Part shown: positions 7,503 through 16,658 of the stretch, one piece after another
How the letters are laid out: each line of letters begins with the position of its first letter
Position numbering within the stretch: position 1 is the first letter of the stretch
Origin: Micrococcales bacterium
GTDB taxonomy: Bacteria > Actinomycetota > Actinomycetes > Actinomycetales > Cellulomonadaceae
Direction of reading: 5' to 3'
DNA length: 56,167 nucleotides
Assembly (NCBI GenBank): GCA_009777345.1
Contig: WRMB01000020.1
Coordinates: forward strand, 1 to 56,167
Notes under the pieces: generated by a model
Databases searched by the model: none
The model's input: only the letters and a program-made list of their open reading frames with translations
What the model was told of the DNA's origin: nothing
Made by a program: the position numbers and the translations under genes

Positions 7503-10500
7503 GTGGGTCACCGTCGGTACGTCGCTTTCGTCGCGCCGCGCCAGCCCGACCCGGCCGACGACCGTCGCCTGCAGGCCCAGGTGGACGTCGTGCGCCGGTG
7601 GTGGTCCGCGCCGTCGCAGACCGAGGTCCTGACGCCCGTGGCCGAGCCCGGGGCGACCACCCGCCAGGCCCTGTCCGCGCTGGCCGACCGGCTGACGCAG
7701 GTGCGCGCCGGGGCGACCGTCGCGGTGTACCTCACCGGGCACGGCGACGAAGGAGCGGTGAGCACGGAGTACCGGCTGCGCATCGACGGCGGCAGCTACG
7801 ACCCGGCGACGCTGCTGGAGGCGATCTGGGACTCTGACGCCGACGACGCCCTGGTGGTGCTCGACTCCTGCTACGCCTACCGCTTCGCCCAGCGGGCCGC
7901 CAACCTGTACGGCGACCGGGTGCGCCAGCCCGGCCGTACCCCGCCGCGCATGGTGCTGGTGGTGCCGGGCCTGGCCACGGACCGGCGGGCCGCCCCGCGC
8001 TTCGAAGCACTCACCGACCTGCTGGCCGAGGCGCTGCGCCTGGTCAGCCTGGACGACGGGCACGTCGAGCCGTACACGCCGCTGGCCGACGAGCGGTACC
8101 TCACCCCGGCCCGGCTGCGCGCCGCCCTGGAGGCCGCCCCCGGCGAGCTGGCCCGCGCCGGGCGGCCTGGGCTGGTCCGCCCCCACGTGCAGGCGTTCGC
8201 CGCGGAGTGGGGCGACCCCTGCTCGGCGCTGCCCAACCCGGTGTACGACGCGTCCGCCCCGGTCGTCGACCCGGCCACCCGGGACCTGACGATGAGCGCC
8301 CGGACGATCGGCGAGTACTGGTCGGCCAGCCGCCAGACCGTCGCCCCGCCGTCGGTCCGTCCCGGCCACCAGCCGGTCGGCGGGAACGGCGGGAACGGTC
8401 TGCCGATCGTCGCCTGCGGGTCGTTCGTCGTCACCGGCAAGGGCACCGGGCTGGACCGGCCGGTGATCGACCCGCAGCAGCTGTTCCTGCCGCGCCCGGA
8501 CTACCGGCTGAGCCAGGCCACCGGTGCCCCCGCGGGCGACCCGGCCTGGGACCTCACCGCCCGGGCGCCGGTGATGACGCCGGTCGTGCAGTGGTTAGCC
8601 GGGGCCTGCACCGAGCCGCTGCTCATCGTCACCGGCGCACGCGGCACCGGTAAGTCGACGCTGCTCGGCCAGGCCGTGACCTTGGCCGACCCGGGGTTCA
8701 GCACCCGGTACGCGGCACTGGCGCAGGCGGTGCCCGCCCCGCTGGTGCCCCCGGCCGGGTCGGTGCACGTCGCGGTCGACGCCCGGGGCCGGACCGCCGA
8801 ACGGGTGGCGGGGCTGATCCTCACGGCGCTCGGCGTCGCCCCGTCCGGCGGCAGCGACGCTGAACTCGAGTCGGTGCACGAACGCCTCGCCCAGGGGCTG
8901 CGGACCGTGAGCGCGCAACGGCTGGACGGGGCGCCGGTGTGCGTCGTCGTGGACTCGGTGGACGAGTCCGTCCAGCCGCAGGCGCTGGTCCACGACGTCA
9001 TCGCTGCCCTGGTGCGCACCCGGCACCCCGACGGTCGTCCCGCTGCCCGGGCCGTCGTCGGCCTGCGCCACGACCGGCTGGACGATACCGACCTGCTCGG
9101 GCTGGTCGAGGCTCTGGCCCAAGGTGCCGCCACGCACCGGACGGTCCGGACCGACGACGACGCGGCCGACGAGGTCCGGGCCTGCTGCCTGCGGCTGCTG
9201 GCCCGTCCGGGGTCGCCGTACCGGGACCGGCCCGACGAGGCTGCCGTGGTCGCCGACCGGCTGGCGCACGCCGACCAGCCCAGCTTCCTGGACGCCCGGA
9301 TCGTCGCGGAGTCGCTGTCGGCCGCCGCCACGACGGCACGGGTGGCCGATCTCGGCCTGGACGGTATCGATGCCGGTATCGACCTGGTCGGCGGCGTCCT
9401 GCCCCAGGCTCTGCGCCGCGCCCTGGACGAGCAGGCCAAGACCACCGGGCGGCCCGCCGCGACGTACCTGGCGGCGCTGCGCGCCCTGGCCTTCGCCCGG
9501 GGTGCGGGCACGCCGTGGGGGGCAGTGTGGCCGACGATCGCCTCCGCCGTCGCCGACGACGATCTGGGCAACGACGTGCTGCGCGAGCTGCTGCGCGGTC
9601 CGCTGGCCGTTTTCACCACGACCGCCTCCGAGGACGGTCAGCGGGTGTTCCGCCCGGCCCACGCCACCGTCACCGACCTGCTGCGCACCCACCCCGACGC
9701 GCTGGTCGACGGCCTGGTGGCCGAACCGGAAGAGACGGTCGAGGCCCGGATCGCCCGGCGGCTGGGCGCGCTGGCCCGCGCCGACGGCACCCCGGACCCG
9801 TACCTGCGCCGTCACCTGGTGGCCCACGCCGCCGCGGGCGGGGTGCTGACCGACGAGATCGTCCCGGTCGGCTTCCTGCCCTGGGAGACCAGCCACGACC
9901 TGCGGCGCAGCCTGCGCCTGCCGCTGCCTGACGGTCCGACCACCCGGGCGCTGGCCGCCTGGGCGGCCGTCGAACCGCACCTGGACCAGATCCCGACGCT
10001 GGCCCGGCGTCGTCAGGCACTACGTTTCGCGCTACTACGGACCCCCGAGGCCGACGCACCAGGCAGCCCGCTGGGGTGGCGCACCTGGACCGCGCCGCGC
10101 AACGTCCTGACGGACACCGCCGGACCGGTCGCCGCGCTGGCGTTCGGGCCGGTGGGCGGGCGGACCCTGCTGGCCGGGGCCAGCGGTCACGAGGTGCGCT
10201 GCTGGGACCCGGCCACCGGCCAGGCGGTCGGCGAGCCGCTGCGCGGGCACGACGGCCCCGTGCTGGCCGTGGCCTTCGGGCAGGTCGGCGGGCGGACCCT
10301 GCTGGCCACCGGCAGCGCCGACGGCACGGCCCGGATCTGGGACCCGGTGACCGGGGCCGAGCTCGGCGTGCTCTCCGGGCACGCGGGCGCCGTCTGGGCG
10401 GTGACGTTCGGCCGGGTCGCGGGCCGCCCCGTGCTGGCCACCGGATCGGCGGACCAGACCGCCCAGCTGTGGGACCTGGCGCTCGACGCGTCTCTGCGGA

Positions 10501-12437
10501 CCTGGCACCAGCCGCTGCCGCACCGCGGGGCGGTCCGGGCGGTGGCGTTCGGCACCGTCGAGCACCAGACCCTGCTGGCCACCGGCTGCGCCGACGGCAC
10601 CGCCCGGCTGTGGGACCCGGTGACCAGCCAGCGGGTGGACCGGCCGCTGCGGCACGGCAGCCGGGTCCTGGCGGTGGCGTTCGGACCGGTCGGGGCGTCC
10701 GGGTCGTCCCCGCTGGCGACCAGCAGCGACGACGGCACGGTCCAGGTGTGGAACCCGTCCAACGGCAACCTGGTGGGCCGGGCCGCCCACGCCGGTCTGG
10801 TCGAGGCGATCGCGTTCGGCCAGGTGGCCGGGCGGACCCTGCTGGCGACCGGCGGTTCGGACCGGACGGTGCGGCTGTGGGACGCCGCCGACCTGAGCAC
10901 CGAGCCGCGGGTGTGGTCCTCGGCCGTCCCGCTGGCCCCGGTCGGCGCGCCGCTGCGCGGCCACGGCCGGGCGGTGCAGGCCCTGACCTTCGGGCAGGTG
11001 GACAGGCGGACGGTGCTGGCCACCGGCAGCGACGACTGCACCCTGCGCCTGTGGGACCCGGCCCGCGAGCCGACCAGGTCGACCCCGGACCAGCCGGTCC
11101 CGGGTCGCACCACCGGTCCGGCTGAGGGCCTCCAGAGCGGGCCTACCACCGCACCGCCGACCTTCGACGAGATCTGGCGGCAGGCCGAGATCGAGCTGGC
11201 CAGCTCTGACGCGCCGGTCGAGGACCTGATCGGGCGGCTGCTCGACGGTATCAGCGGTATCGGCGAGCCCGAGATCGCGACGACCCGACCGCACGGCCTG
11301 CCCGCGACGCTGCCCGATACGCCCACCCCGCCGCGCGGCGCCCCCTGGGCCGACGACCCCACGCCGCCGCGCGGCACCCAGGCTGACGCGGGCGCGTTGC
11401 CTCTGCCTTCGCGGGTGCGGGTGGCCGACCGCACCCCGCCGCACGGCTCGCCGGAAACCACCCCGGCCCAGGGGCTGCCCCAGCCGGACGCGGACTGCGA
11501 ACCGAGCCCCGACACCGTGGTGCACACCGTGGCGTTCGGCACGCTGTCCGGCGCGCAGGCGCTCGACGGGATCGGCCCGGTCGTGGGGGCCTCTGGTGGT
11601 GCCGACCGCACCGTCCGGCTGTGGGACCCGGCGACCGGTCGACCGGTCGGCGACCGGCTGCGCGGGCACGACGGTCCCGTGGTGGCGGCGGCGTTCGGGC
11701 AGGCGGGCGGCCGGACGCTGCTGGCCACCGCCAGCGACGACGGCACGGCCCGCCTGTGGGACCCCGCCAGCGGCGAACCGGTCGGCAGGCCGATGGTCGC
11801 GCCGGTGCTCGCCCTGGCGTTCGGCCGGGTGGCGGGGATGGCCCTGCTGGCCACCGGCGGTCCGGACCGCACTGTGCGCCTGTGGGCCCCGGCTACCGGC
11901 GAACCGGTCGGCGAACCCTGGACCGGTCACCAGGGCTGGGTCCGCACCGTGGCGTTCGGGCAGGTCGGCGACCAGACGCTGCTGGCCACCGGCAGCTTCG
12001 ACGGCACGGCCCGACTGTGGGACCCGGCCGGTCGCCCCCTCGCCCAGCTGACCAGCCACGACGGCCCGGTCGAGTCGGTGGCGTTCGGCACGGTCGACGG
12101 TGCCCCGGTGCTGGCCACCGGTGCCGACGACGCCACCGCCCGGCTGTGGGACCCGGCCACCGGCGAGCTGGTCGGCGTGCTGACCGGCCACGGCGGCACG
12201 GTCCAGTCCGTGGCCTTCGGCACCGTCGCCGGGACGACCGTGCTGGCCACCGCCGCCGACGACCGCACCGTGCGGCTGTGGGACCCGGCCACCGGTCGTC
12301 GGGTCGGCGACCCGGTACCCGTCCTGGTCCGCGTCCACGACATCGCTTTCGCCCCCGACGGCCGTCTGGCCCTGGCCACCGCCGCCGGCACCGCGCTGCT
12401 CGCACCAGACCTGCTGGTCCCAGCCGCGACGCTATGA
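7503..12437 (+). CDS. Caspase-like / P-loop NTPase / double WD40-propeller protein
   Basis: A 1644-residue multidomain protein. Residues 1-250 form a caspase-like (C14) domain with the dyad in YLTGHGDEG (His80) and VVLDSCY (Cys123). A P-loop NTPase follows with GARGTGKST (Lys384) and VVVDSVDE (Asp484), then a helical region to about 870. Fourteen WD40 repeats end the protein, seven at about 876-1189 and seven at 1339-1640. They are joined by a 150-residue Pro-rich linker containing repeated PPRG and PPHG motifs. The repeats are nearly identical over stretches such as AFGQVGGRTLLATGS. This is the architecture of STAND-type conflict proteins, where the propeller senses a ligand and the NTPase triggers the protease. 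The function here is inferred from architecture. Confidence 0.9.
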   Translation: MGHRRYVAFVAPRQPDPADDRRLQAQVDVVRRWWSAPSQTEVLTPVAEPGATTRQALSALADRLTQVRAGATVAVYLTGHGDEGAVSTEYRLRIDGGSYDPATLLEAIWDSDADDALVVLDSCYAYRFAQRAANLYGDRVRQPGRTPPRMVLVVPGLATDRRAAPRFEALTDLLAEALRLVSLDDGHVEPYTPLADERYLTPARLRAALEAAPGELARAGRPGLVRPHVQAFAAEWGDPCSALPNPVYDASAPVVDPATRDLTMSARTIGEYWSASRQTVAPPSVRPGHQPVGGNGGNGLPIVACGSFVVTGKGTGLDRPVIDPQQLFLPRPDYRLSQATGAPAGDPAWDLTARAPVMTPVVQWLAGACTEPLLIVTGARGTGKSTLLGQAVTLADPGFSTRYAALAQAVPAPLVPPAGSVHVAVDARGRTAERVAGLILTALGVAPSGGSDAELESVHERLAQGLRTVSAQRLDGAPVCVVVDSVDESVQPQALVHDVIAALVRTRHPDGRPAARAVVGLRHDRLDDTDLLGLVEALAQGAATHRTVRTDDDAADEVRACCLRLLARPGSPYRDRPDEAAVVADRLAHADQPSFLDARIVAESLSAAATTARVADLGLDGIDAGIDLVGGVLPQALRRALDEQAKTTGRPAATYLAALRALAFARGAGTPWGAVWPTIASAVADDDLGNDVLRELLRGPLAVFTTTASEDGQRVFRPAHATVTDLLRTHPDALVDGLVAEPEETVEARIARRLGALARADGTPDPYLRRHLVAHAAAGGVLTDEIVPVGFLPWETSHDLRRSLRLPLPDGPTTRALAAWAAVEPHLDQIPTLARRRQALRFALLRTPEADAPGSPLGWRTWTAPRNVLTDTAGPVAALAFGPVGGRTLLAGASGHEVRCWDPATGQAVGEPLRGHDGPVLAVAFGQVGGRTLLATGSADGTARIWDPVTGAELGVLSGHAGAVWAVTFGRVAGRPVLATGSADQTAQLWDLALDASLRTWHQPLPHRGAVRAVAFGTVEHQTLLATGCADGTARLWDPVTSQRVDRPLRHGSRVLAVAFGPVGASGSSPLATSSDDGTVQVWNPSNGNLVGRAAHAGLVEAIAFGQVAGRTLLATGGSDRTVRLWDAADLSTEPRVWSSAVPLAPVGAPLRGHGRAVQALTFGQVDRRTVLATGSDDCTLRLWDPAREPTRSTPDQPVPGRTTGPAEGLQSGPTTAPPTFDEIWRQAEIELASSDAPVEDLIGRLLDGISGIGEPEIATTRPHGLPATLPDTPTPPRGAPWADDPTPPRGTQADAGALPLPSRVRVADRTPPHGSPETTPAQGLPQPDADCEPSPDTVVHTVAFGTLSGAQALDGIGPVVGASGGADRTVRLWDPATGRPVGDRLRGHDGPVVAAAFGQAGGRTLLATASDDGTARLWDPASGEPVGRPMVAPVLALAFGRVAGMALLATGGPDRTVRLWAPATGEPVGEPWTGHQGWVRTVAFGQVGDQTLLATGSFDGTARLWDPAGRPLAQLTSHDGPVESVAFGTVDGAPVLATGADDATARLWDPATGELVGVLTGHGGTVQSVAFGTVAGTTVLATAADDRTVRLWDPATGRRVGDPVPVLVRVHDIAFAPDGRLALATAAGTALLAPDLLVPAATL

Positions 12438-12442
12438 GCGGC

Positions 12443-12475
12443 GCAGGACAGTGGGGACGGTTCCTGCTGTCCTGC
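12443..12475. repeat. REP-like palindrome R1
   Basis: Arms GCAGGACAG (12443-12451) and CTGTCCTGC (12467-12475) enclose TGGGGACGGTTCCTG. The core GACAGTGGGGACGGTTCCT recurs at 54 kb, in inverse at 55 kb, and with one insertion at 25 kb. It resembles REP sequences mobilised by RAYT transposases, none of which is in the window. It could also terminate the preceding long gene. Confidence 0.7.
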
Positions 12476-12568
12476 GGTGACTGACCACCCGCTGTCCCGG
12501 TGCTGGCGCCGTTCGGCGGCCAGGACCGGCTCGCGGTTTTCCACAACCCCGCTCTGTCTCACGCGTGA

Positions 12569-12574
12569 TACATT
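12569..12574 (+). promoter_or_regulatory. Candidate -10 box of the phd/vapC operon
   Basis: TACATT lies 6 nt before the ATG at 12581, consistent with leaderless transcription. The surrounding ACGCGTGATACATTCATAG is unusually AT-rich for this genome and is the likely autoregulatory site of the antitoxin. Confidence 0.4.
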
Positions 12575-12580
12575 CATAGA

Positions 12581-12817
12581 ATGGCCAGCGTGAGTGTGCG
12601 AGACCTTCGAAACCGCGGTGGTGACGTCCTGGCGCGTGTGCAGCGGGGTGAGTCGCTGACCGTGACTTCCTCCGGCAGGCCCGTCGCCCTGCTCGTACCG
12701 CTGCCGACGCCACCGCCCGCCCCCGACGAGCTGGTGGCCCGGTGGCAGAAGCTGCCGCCGATGCGCCTGGACCACCTGCGGGACGATCTCGACGCCGTCC
12801 TGGAACCGGGCCTGTGA
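12581..12817 (+). CDS. Phd/YefM-type antitoxin
   Basis: A 78-residue antitoxin. The N-terminus VSVRDLRNRGGDVLARVQRGESLTV is the Phd/YefM DNA-binding fold, and the Pro-rich second half ending DDLDAVLEPGL would wrap the toxin. Its stop overlaps the toxin start (GTGA at 12814-12817), so the two are translationally coupled. Such antitoxins repress their own promoter, which here appears to abut the ATG. Confidence 0.88.
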   Translation: MASVSVRDLRNRGGDVLARVQRGESLTVTSSGRPVALLVPLPTPPPAPDELVARWQKLPPMRLDHLRDDLDAVLEPGL

Positions 12818-13215
12818 CACGCCCGCCCCGCGGGCTGCTCGACACGTCGGTGGTGGTCGCGCTCGGTGAGATGGATCCGGCCACCCTGCCCGCTGTCTGC
12901 GTCGTATCGGCGGTCACGCTGGCCGAGCTCTCCGCCGGGCCGCTGGTCACCGACGATCCACGAGAGAGGGCTGTCCGGCAGGCTCGGCTCCAGCAGACCG
13001 AGCAAGACTTCGCCCCGGTGCCGTTCGACGCCGAGTGCGCCCGGGCCTTCGGTCAGGTGTCAGCCGACCTGCGGGCCGCCAGACGCAAGACCACCGCCCG
13101 TTCGTACGACGCCATGATCGCCTCGACCGCTATCGCCCACCACATCCCGCTCTTCACTCTCAACCCCGACGATTTCGCCCACATCAGCCGTCTCGACGTC
13201 CGGACACCTGGCTGA
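12814..13215 (+). CDS. vapC: PIN-domain ribonuclease toxin, VapC type
   Basis: A 133-residue endoribonuclease toxin. PIN acidic residues are visible in LLDTSVV (Asp10), in AVTLAELSAG (Glu) and in SYDAMIASTA (Asp), and the normal C-terminal LNPDDF motif is present. The GTG at 12814 is chosen because it overlaps the antitoxin stop and gives the family N-terminus MTRPPRGLLDTS. The RNA target cannot be predicted. Confidence 0.9.
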   Translation: MTRPPRGLLDTSVVVALGEMDPATLPAVCVVSAVTLAELSAGPLVTDDPRERAVRQARLQQTEQDFAPVPFDAECARAFGQVSADLRAARRKTTARSYDAMIASTAIAHHIPLFTLNPDDFAHISRLDVRTPG

Positions 13216-13231
13216 GGCGCAGCGCAGGCGT

Positions 13232-13735
13232 TCAGGTGCTCAGGACGGCGGCACCCGCGGCGTTGTAGTTGGGCTCGGAGCCGATGGACGCGACCAGCTG
13301 GACGTGGCGCACCGTGCCGTGGGTGTCGGCGACGATGACAGCCCGGGCCAGCAGGCCCTGCAGCGGTCCGTCGATCATGGTGAGGCCGTAGTCGTCGCCG
13401 AAGGACGAGCGGAACGCCGATGTGGTCACGACGTTGTCGATGCTCTCGGCGGCGCAGAACCGGCCCAGCGCGAACGGCAGGTCCTGCGATACCGCGACGA
13501 CCGTGGTGTCGGGCAGCGAGGCGGCCAGCTCGTTGAACCGGCGCACCGAGGCGGCGCACACGCTGGTGTCGATGCTGGGGAAGATGTTGAGCACGATCCG
13601 CCGACCGACCAGGCTGGTGGAGGTGACGTCCTTGAGGTTGGCGTCGGTCAGCGTGAAGGCGGGCAGAGGCGTCCCGACGGCGGGCAGGTCGCCAGTGGTC
13701 CGGACGGTGATACCGTCGAAAGTGATATTGGCCAT
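13232..13735 (-). CDS. tpx: Thiol peroxidase (Tpx, atypical 2-Cys peroxiredoxin)
   Basis: Reduces hydrogen peroxide and alkyl hydroperoxides using thioredoxin. The 167-residue length fits Tpx. The peroxidatic Cys lies in the NIFPSIDTSVC motif and the resolving Cys in GRFCAAE, with SQDLPFALGRFC typical of the family. Convergent with vapC (16 bp between stops). A GGAGG sits only one nucleotide from the ATG at 13735, an unusually short spacing; no better in-frame start is seen. Confidence 0.95.
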   Translation of the reverse strand: MANITFDGITVRTTGDLPAVGTPLPAFTLTDANLKDVTSTSLVGRRIVLNIFPSIDTSVCAASVRRFNELAASLPDTTVVAVSQDLPFALGRFCAAESIDNVVTTSAFRSSFGDDYGLTMIDGPLQGLLARAVIVADTHGTVRHVQLVASIGSEPNYNAAGAAVLST

Positions 13736-13893
13736 GCCTCCATCACAACCCCTGTGCTGGTTCTCGGCAAGACGAGCCTGGTCGGGTACGCCCGGTCGGG
13801 GGAGGTAGCGCGCGGCGGGCCGCCGGTGCGGGCCAGGAGTCACCCGGTCTGACGGCTGGTCGGCACCCGGACGGGTGGTAGAAAATCGTGCCT

Positions 13894-14115
13894 ATGGTGC
13901 TCCCAGAACAAGATGCACGCCGTCTGCGGCACCGGACGGTCCCCACCGCTACTCCAGACGTCGGACAAGCCGACGCCCGGAGCCTCTCGCGGCGTGGGCC
14001 CTCGGGGCCGCGTTGTCGTCGTTCGGCCGCACCTCCAGTGCGACCTCCTCCTCCGCCTCGCCCCACATCCCGCCCAGCACCGTAGCCGACGCACATCTTG
14101 TTCTGGGAGCACCAT
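13894..14115 (+). repeat. Element G1 with 22-bp perfect terminal inverted repeats
   Basis: The left arm 13894-13915 (ATGGTGCTCCCAGAACAAG...) and right arm 14094-14115 are exact reverse complements. Inside, CGCCGTCTGCGGCACCGG and a stretch of GTCGTCG-TCGGCCGCACCTCC match element G2 before pknA, and 13941-14000 holds an H-family repeat. The right arm contributes GGGAG, six nucleotides before the ATG at 14116, so the Shine-Dalgarno sequence of the next gene lies in the stem. The remaining upstream gap 13736-13893 shows no gene. This is either a miniature mobile element or a structured 5' leader. Confidence 0.85.
13941..14000 (+). repeat. H-family repeat inside element G1
   Basis: CCCCACCGCTACTCC, then the hairpin GTCGGACAAGCCGAC, then GGAGCCTCTCGCGGCGTGG. 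The same block with a different but still self-complementary hairpin occurs at 54974-55025. Shorter matches occur at 23211-23348 and 41212-41352. G2 lacks this insert, so it may have entered G1 separately. Confidence 0.65.
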
Positions 14116-14664
14116 ATGAACAGACCTCCGCAGCCGGACCCGTCCCGGCTCGTCCCGTTCGCCGGGCACCCGGGGGTGGTCGGGCTGGTACCGGGGCTGT
14201 CAGACCTGGTACCGCTCACCGCGGTCGCGTGGGCCCAGGCGACCGGGGCGGCGCTGTACTTCGCCTATGTCGACCCGCTGCGGTACACCATCGCTGAGCA
14301 CCCCGACGGCACGGTGCAGCACGCCGATATCGACCCGGACGTGGCCAACGACTGGCGGCAGCGCGCCGCCGACCTGGAGGCCTACCTGCACGGCCTGGTC
14401 GACCCGTCAGGGGTGCCGTGGCACTTCCGCTACCTGGCCGGGCGGCCCGACCGGGCGCTGACCCACCTGGCCCGGGCGGTGGACGCGGCGGTCTTCGTCG
14501 TGGGCACCGGGACGCCGGGCCTGCGCGCCGGGCTGCGACGGCTGGTCGCCGTCAGCAGCGGTGCCGGGGCGCGGTCCCTGGCCACGCACCTCAGCCACCA
14601 CCAGCACCGGCCGGTGCTGGTGGTGCCGCTGCGCGTCGTGGACTGGAAGGACCAGATCGAGTGA
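14116..14664 (+). CDS. Universal stress protein family protein
   Basis: A single UspA-like domain of 182 residues. The family nucleotide-binding pattern is recognisable in VFVVGTGTPGLRAGLRRLV followed by SLATHLSHHQHRPVLVVPL. The ATG at 14116 follows GGGAG with a 6-nt gap inside element G1; a start 18 nt upstream would lie within the stem. These cytoplasmic proteins are usually induced by stress or growth arrest, but the target is unknown. Confidence 0.75.
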   Translation: MNRPPQPDPSRLVPFAGHPGVVGLVPGLSDLVPLTAVAWAQATGAALYFAYVDPLRYTIAEHPDGTVQHADIDPDVANDWRQRAADLEAYLHGLVDPSGVPWHFRYLAGRPDRALTHLARAVDAAVFVVGTGTPGLRAGLRRLVAVSSGAGARSLATHLSHHQHRPVLVVPLRVVDWKDQIE

Positions 14665-14696
14665 CCGCCCAGCCCGCAGACGAGGTGAGCTGTGGC

Positions 14697-14789
14697 TCAC
14701 CAGGCGCCGTCCCCGTCCGGGTGATAGCGCCGTTGCTCGAGCCGGGCGACGTGCGCGTCGGCGTCCGACAGCAGGCCATATCTGATCAC
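14697..14789 (-). other. Short 30-codon frame of uncertain status in the gap 14665-14912
   Basis: The 248-bp gap between the stress protein and the SpoIIE gene holds one suggestive minus-strand frame. It begins GTG at 14789 and reads MIRYGLLSDADAHVARLEQR before a short tail and a TGA. It has protein-like composition but no ribosome binding site and no recognised relative. It may be a small gene, a gene remnant or chance. Confidence 0.2.
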
Positions 14790-14912
14790 AACATCTATGA
14801 CGCCGATTCTTCTGCCCCCGTACACGTCGCGCATTACGCTGAGGCTCGATACCGTCAACCCGGACAGCTTGCACAGGGACACGACGACGACCGACCCGGG
14901 GAGGTGCGCGCC

Positions 14913-16523
14913 ATGTCCGAACCTGGCCCACCTCCGGCGCGCCCGCGGCGGGCCCGCCACCGCCTGCCCGAGGACGTCCTGCGCCTGCAGCAGGCCCTGC
15001 TGCCGACCACGGTGCCGCTGCTGCCCCGCGCCGACCTGGCCGCGGCCTACCTGCCCGCGGCCGACCCGGCGAACGTCGGCGGGGACTGGTTCGACGCGGC
15101 GTGCCTGCCGGACGGCCGCCTGGTGCTCAGCGTCGGCGAGGTCATCGGCGGCGGTCTGGAGTCCGTGGCCACGATGGGCCAGATCCGGGCGGTGCTGTCG
15201 GCCCGGCTGCACGAGGGCGGTTCCCTGCTGGAGTCGCTGCGGACCGTGGAGGCGCTGGCCGCGCGTCACCACGCGGCCTTCGCGACGACGCTGTGCGTGG
15301 CCTCCCTCGACCTGTCGACCGGGGTGCTGGCCTATGCCACCCGCGGTCACCCGGCCCCGGTCGTCATCGGCCGCACCGGGGCGCGGCTGCTGCCTGCCAC
15401 CGGCGACGGTCCGCTGGGCACCCGCACCCGGGACCGCTCGGCCTCGACCCGGCTGAGCACCGACGACCTGGTGCTGATGTTCACCGACGGGATGCTGCGC
15501 GGGATGGACGAACGCCCCGCCCGGGCTCTGGAGCGGGTGCGCTCGGCCGCGGGCGCCCTGGGCGCCGACCAGTCCGGTTCGCCCGTGGTGCGGCTGTGCG
15601 AGGAGCTCCCGGCCGAGCTGGGCAGCCCCGCGGACGACTCCGTCCTGCTCGGGGTGCAGTTCCGCGCCGCCCCCACCCCGCTGGACCTGGAGTTCCACGC
15701 CGACGCCGAACGCCTGGCCGGGGTCCGGGCCGCGGTGGACGACTGGGCCGAGGACATCGGCCTGGCCTCCGACGACCGTCGCCGGGTGCTGCTGGGCGTC
15801 TCCGAGCTGGTCGCCAACGCTGTCGAGCATGCCTATGCCGGCCGCCGGCCCGGCCCGGTCCGGGTCCACGCCGAGCTGACCGAGGACGCCTCGGTGCTGG
15901 CCACCGTCGCCGACGACGGCCGCTGGCGCGAACCCACCCGCCACCCCGGCGACCGCGGCCGGGGCCTGTCGATGAGCGCCGCCCTGGGCCTGCGCGTCGA
16001 GATCGAGGCCCGCGACGACGGCACCCTGGCCACGGTGGAGTCCCCGGCCCGTCGGCCCCTGCGTCTGCTGTCCGGCGAGTCCAGCCCCACCGACGACCCG
16101 GGCACCGGTACCCGGCTGACCATCGTGACGTCCGACCGGGTCACCGTGAAGGCCGTCGGCCCGCTGGCGGCCCGGCACCGCGCCGCCCAGCTGGAGGCCG
16201 AGGTCCGCCGGGTGGCCCGCAACGGCCTGGTCCCGGTCGACGTCGACCTGCGCGAGGCCACCAGCCTCTCCGGCACCGGGATCGCCGCGATCGAGTCCCT
16301 GCTCGGCCCGGACGGCCCCGGCGACGTCCGCATCATCGCCGATACGTCGTCAGCCGTCGGCGATATGCTCGCCCTGGCCGGCACCCCCTTCGCCGCCGAA
16401 CCGTCCCGCCGCGGCGTCCGCCGCAGCGCCGCCCCCGAGGTCCGCGGCCGTCCCCCGGCTCCCGAGCTGTCCCTGGAGGCCACCCACCCCCGCGGCCTGC
16501 CCTACCGCGACCCCACCCACTGA
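14913..16523 (+). CDS. SpoIIE-family PP2C phosphatase with HATPase and STAS-like domains
   Basis: A 536-residue cytoplasmic regulator of the partner-switching type. Residues 1-260 form a SpoIIE PP2C domain (NVGGDWFDA, LVLMFTDGM, ADDSVLLGV). About 265-390 is an RsbW-like kinase domain with the N-box ELVANAVEHAY and a degenerate G-box. About 400-490 is a STAS-like anti-anti-sigma domain (VDLREATSLSGTGIAAIESL). Domains usually split over several proteins are thus fused. GGGGAG lies 9 nt before the ATG at 14913. It probably controls an alternative sigma factor by dephosphorylating its antagonist; the partner is not in the window. Confidence 0.87.
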   Translation: MSEPGPPPARPRRARHRLPEDVLRLQQALLPTTVPLLPRADLAAAYLPAADPANVGGDWFDAACLPDGRLVLSVGEVIGGGLESVATMGQIRAVLSARLHEGGSLLESLRTVEALAARHHAAFATTLCVASLDLSTGVLAYATRGHPAPVVIGRTGARLLPATGDGPLGTRTRDRSASTRLSTDDLVLMFTDGMLRGMDERPARALERVRSAAGALGADQSGSPVVRLCEELPAELGSPADDSVLLGVQFRAAPTPLDLEFHADAERLAGVRAAVDDWAEDIGLASDDRRRVLLGVSELVANAVEHAYAGRRPGPVRVHAELTEDASVLATVADDGRWREPTRHPGDRGRGLSMSAALGLRVEIEARDDGTLATVESPARRPLRLLSGESSPTDDPGTGTRLTIVTSDRVTVKAVGPLAARHRAAQLEAEVRRVARNGLVPVDVDLREATSLSGTGIAAIESLLGPDGPGDVRIIADTSSAVGDMLALAGTPFAAEPSRRGVRRSAAPEVRGRPPAPELSLEATHPRGLPYRDPTH

Positions 16524-16563
16524 CCCCGGCGGTCGGCGCCACCCGGCATATCGGAGGCCCCGA

Positions 16564-16658
16564 CTCTTCGGCGCTCATCCACGGCTCGAGCTGGTGGACG
16601 CCGACGCTCACCGTGACCGACAGCGGGGCCGCGCGGGTGGCGAACTGCAGCTGGGCGC
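16564..16658 (-). pseudogene. Fragment of a GGDEF gene, duplicated from 19185-19279
   Basis: This 95-bp block differs from 19185-19279 at only two positions and has the same orientation. It encodes, without a start, the GGDEF stretch AQLQFATRAAPLSVTVSVGV followed by HQLEPWMSAEE, and then diverges. It lies just after the SpoIIE gene and forms a direct repeat 2621 bp from the intact copy. Confidence 0.9.

Noticed and set aside
10035..12338. 767-codon minus-strand frame opposite the WD40 region
   Set aside because: Its apparent repeats are the complement of the WD40 repeats; high GC keeps the opposite frame open.
10120..12420. WD40 coding repeats as a DNA repeat element
   Set aside because: The periodicity is explained by the protein repeats in one intact frame.
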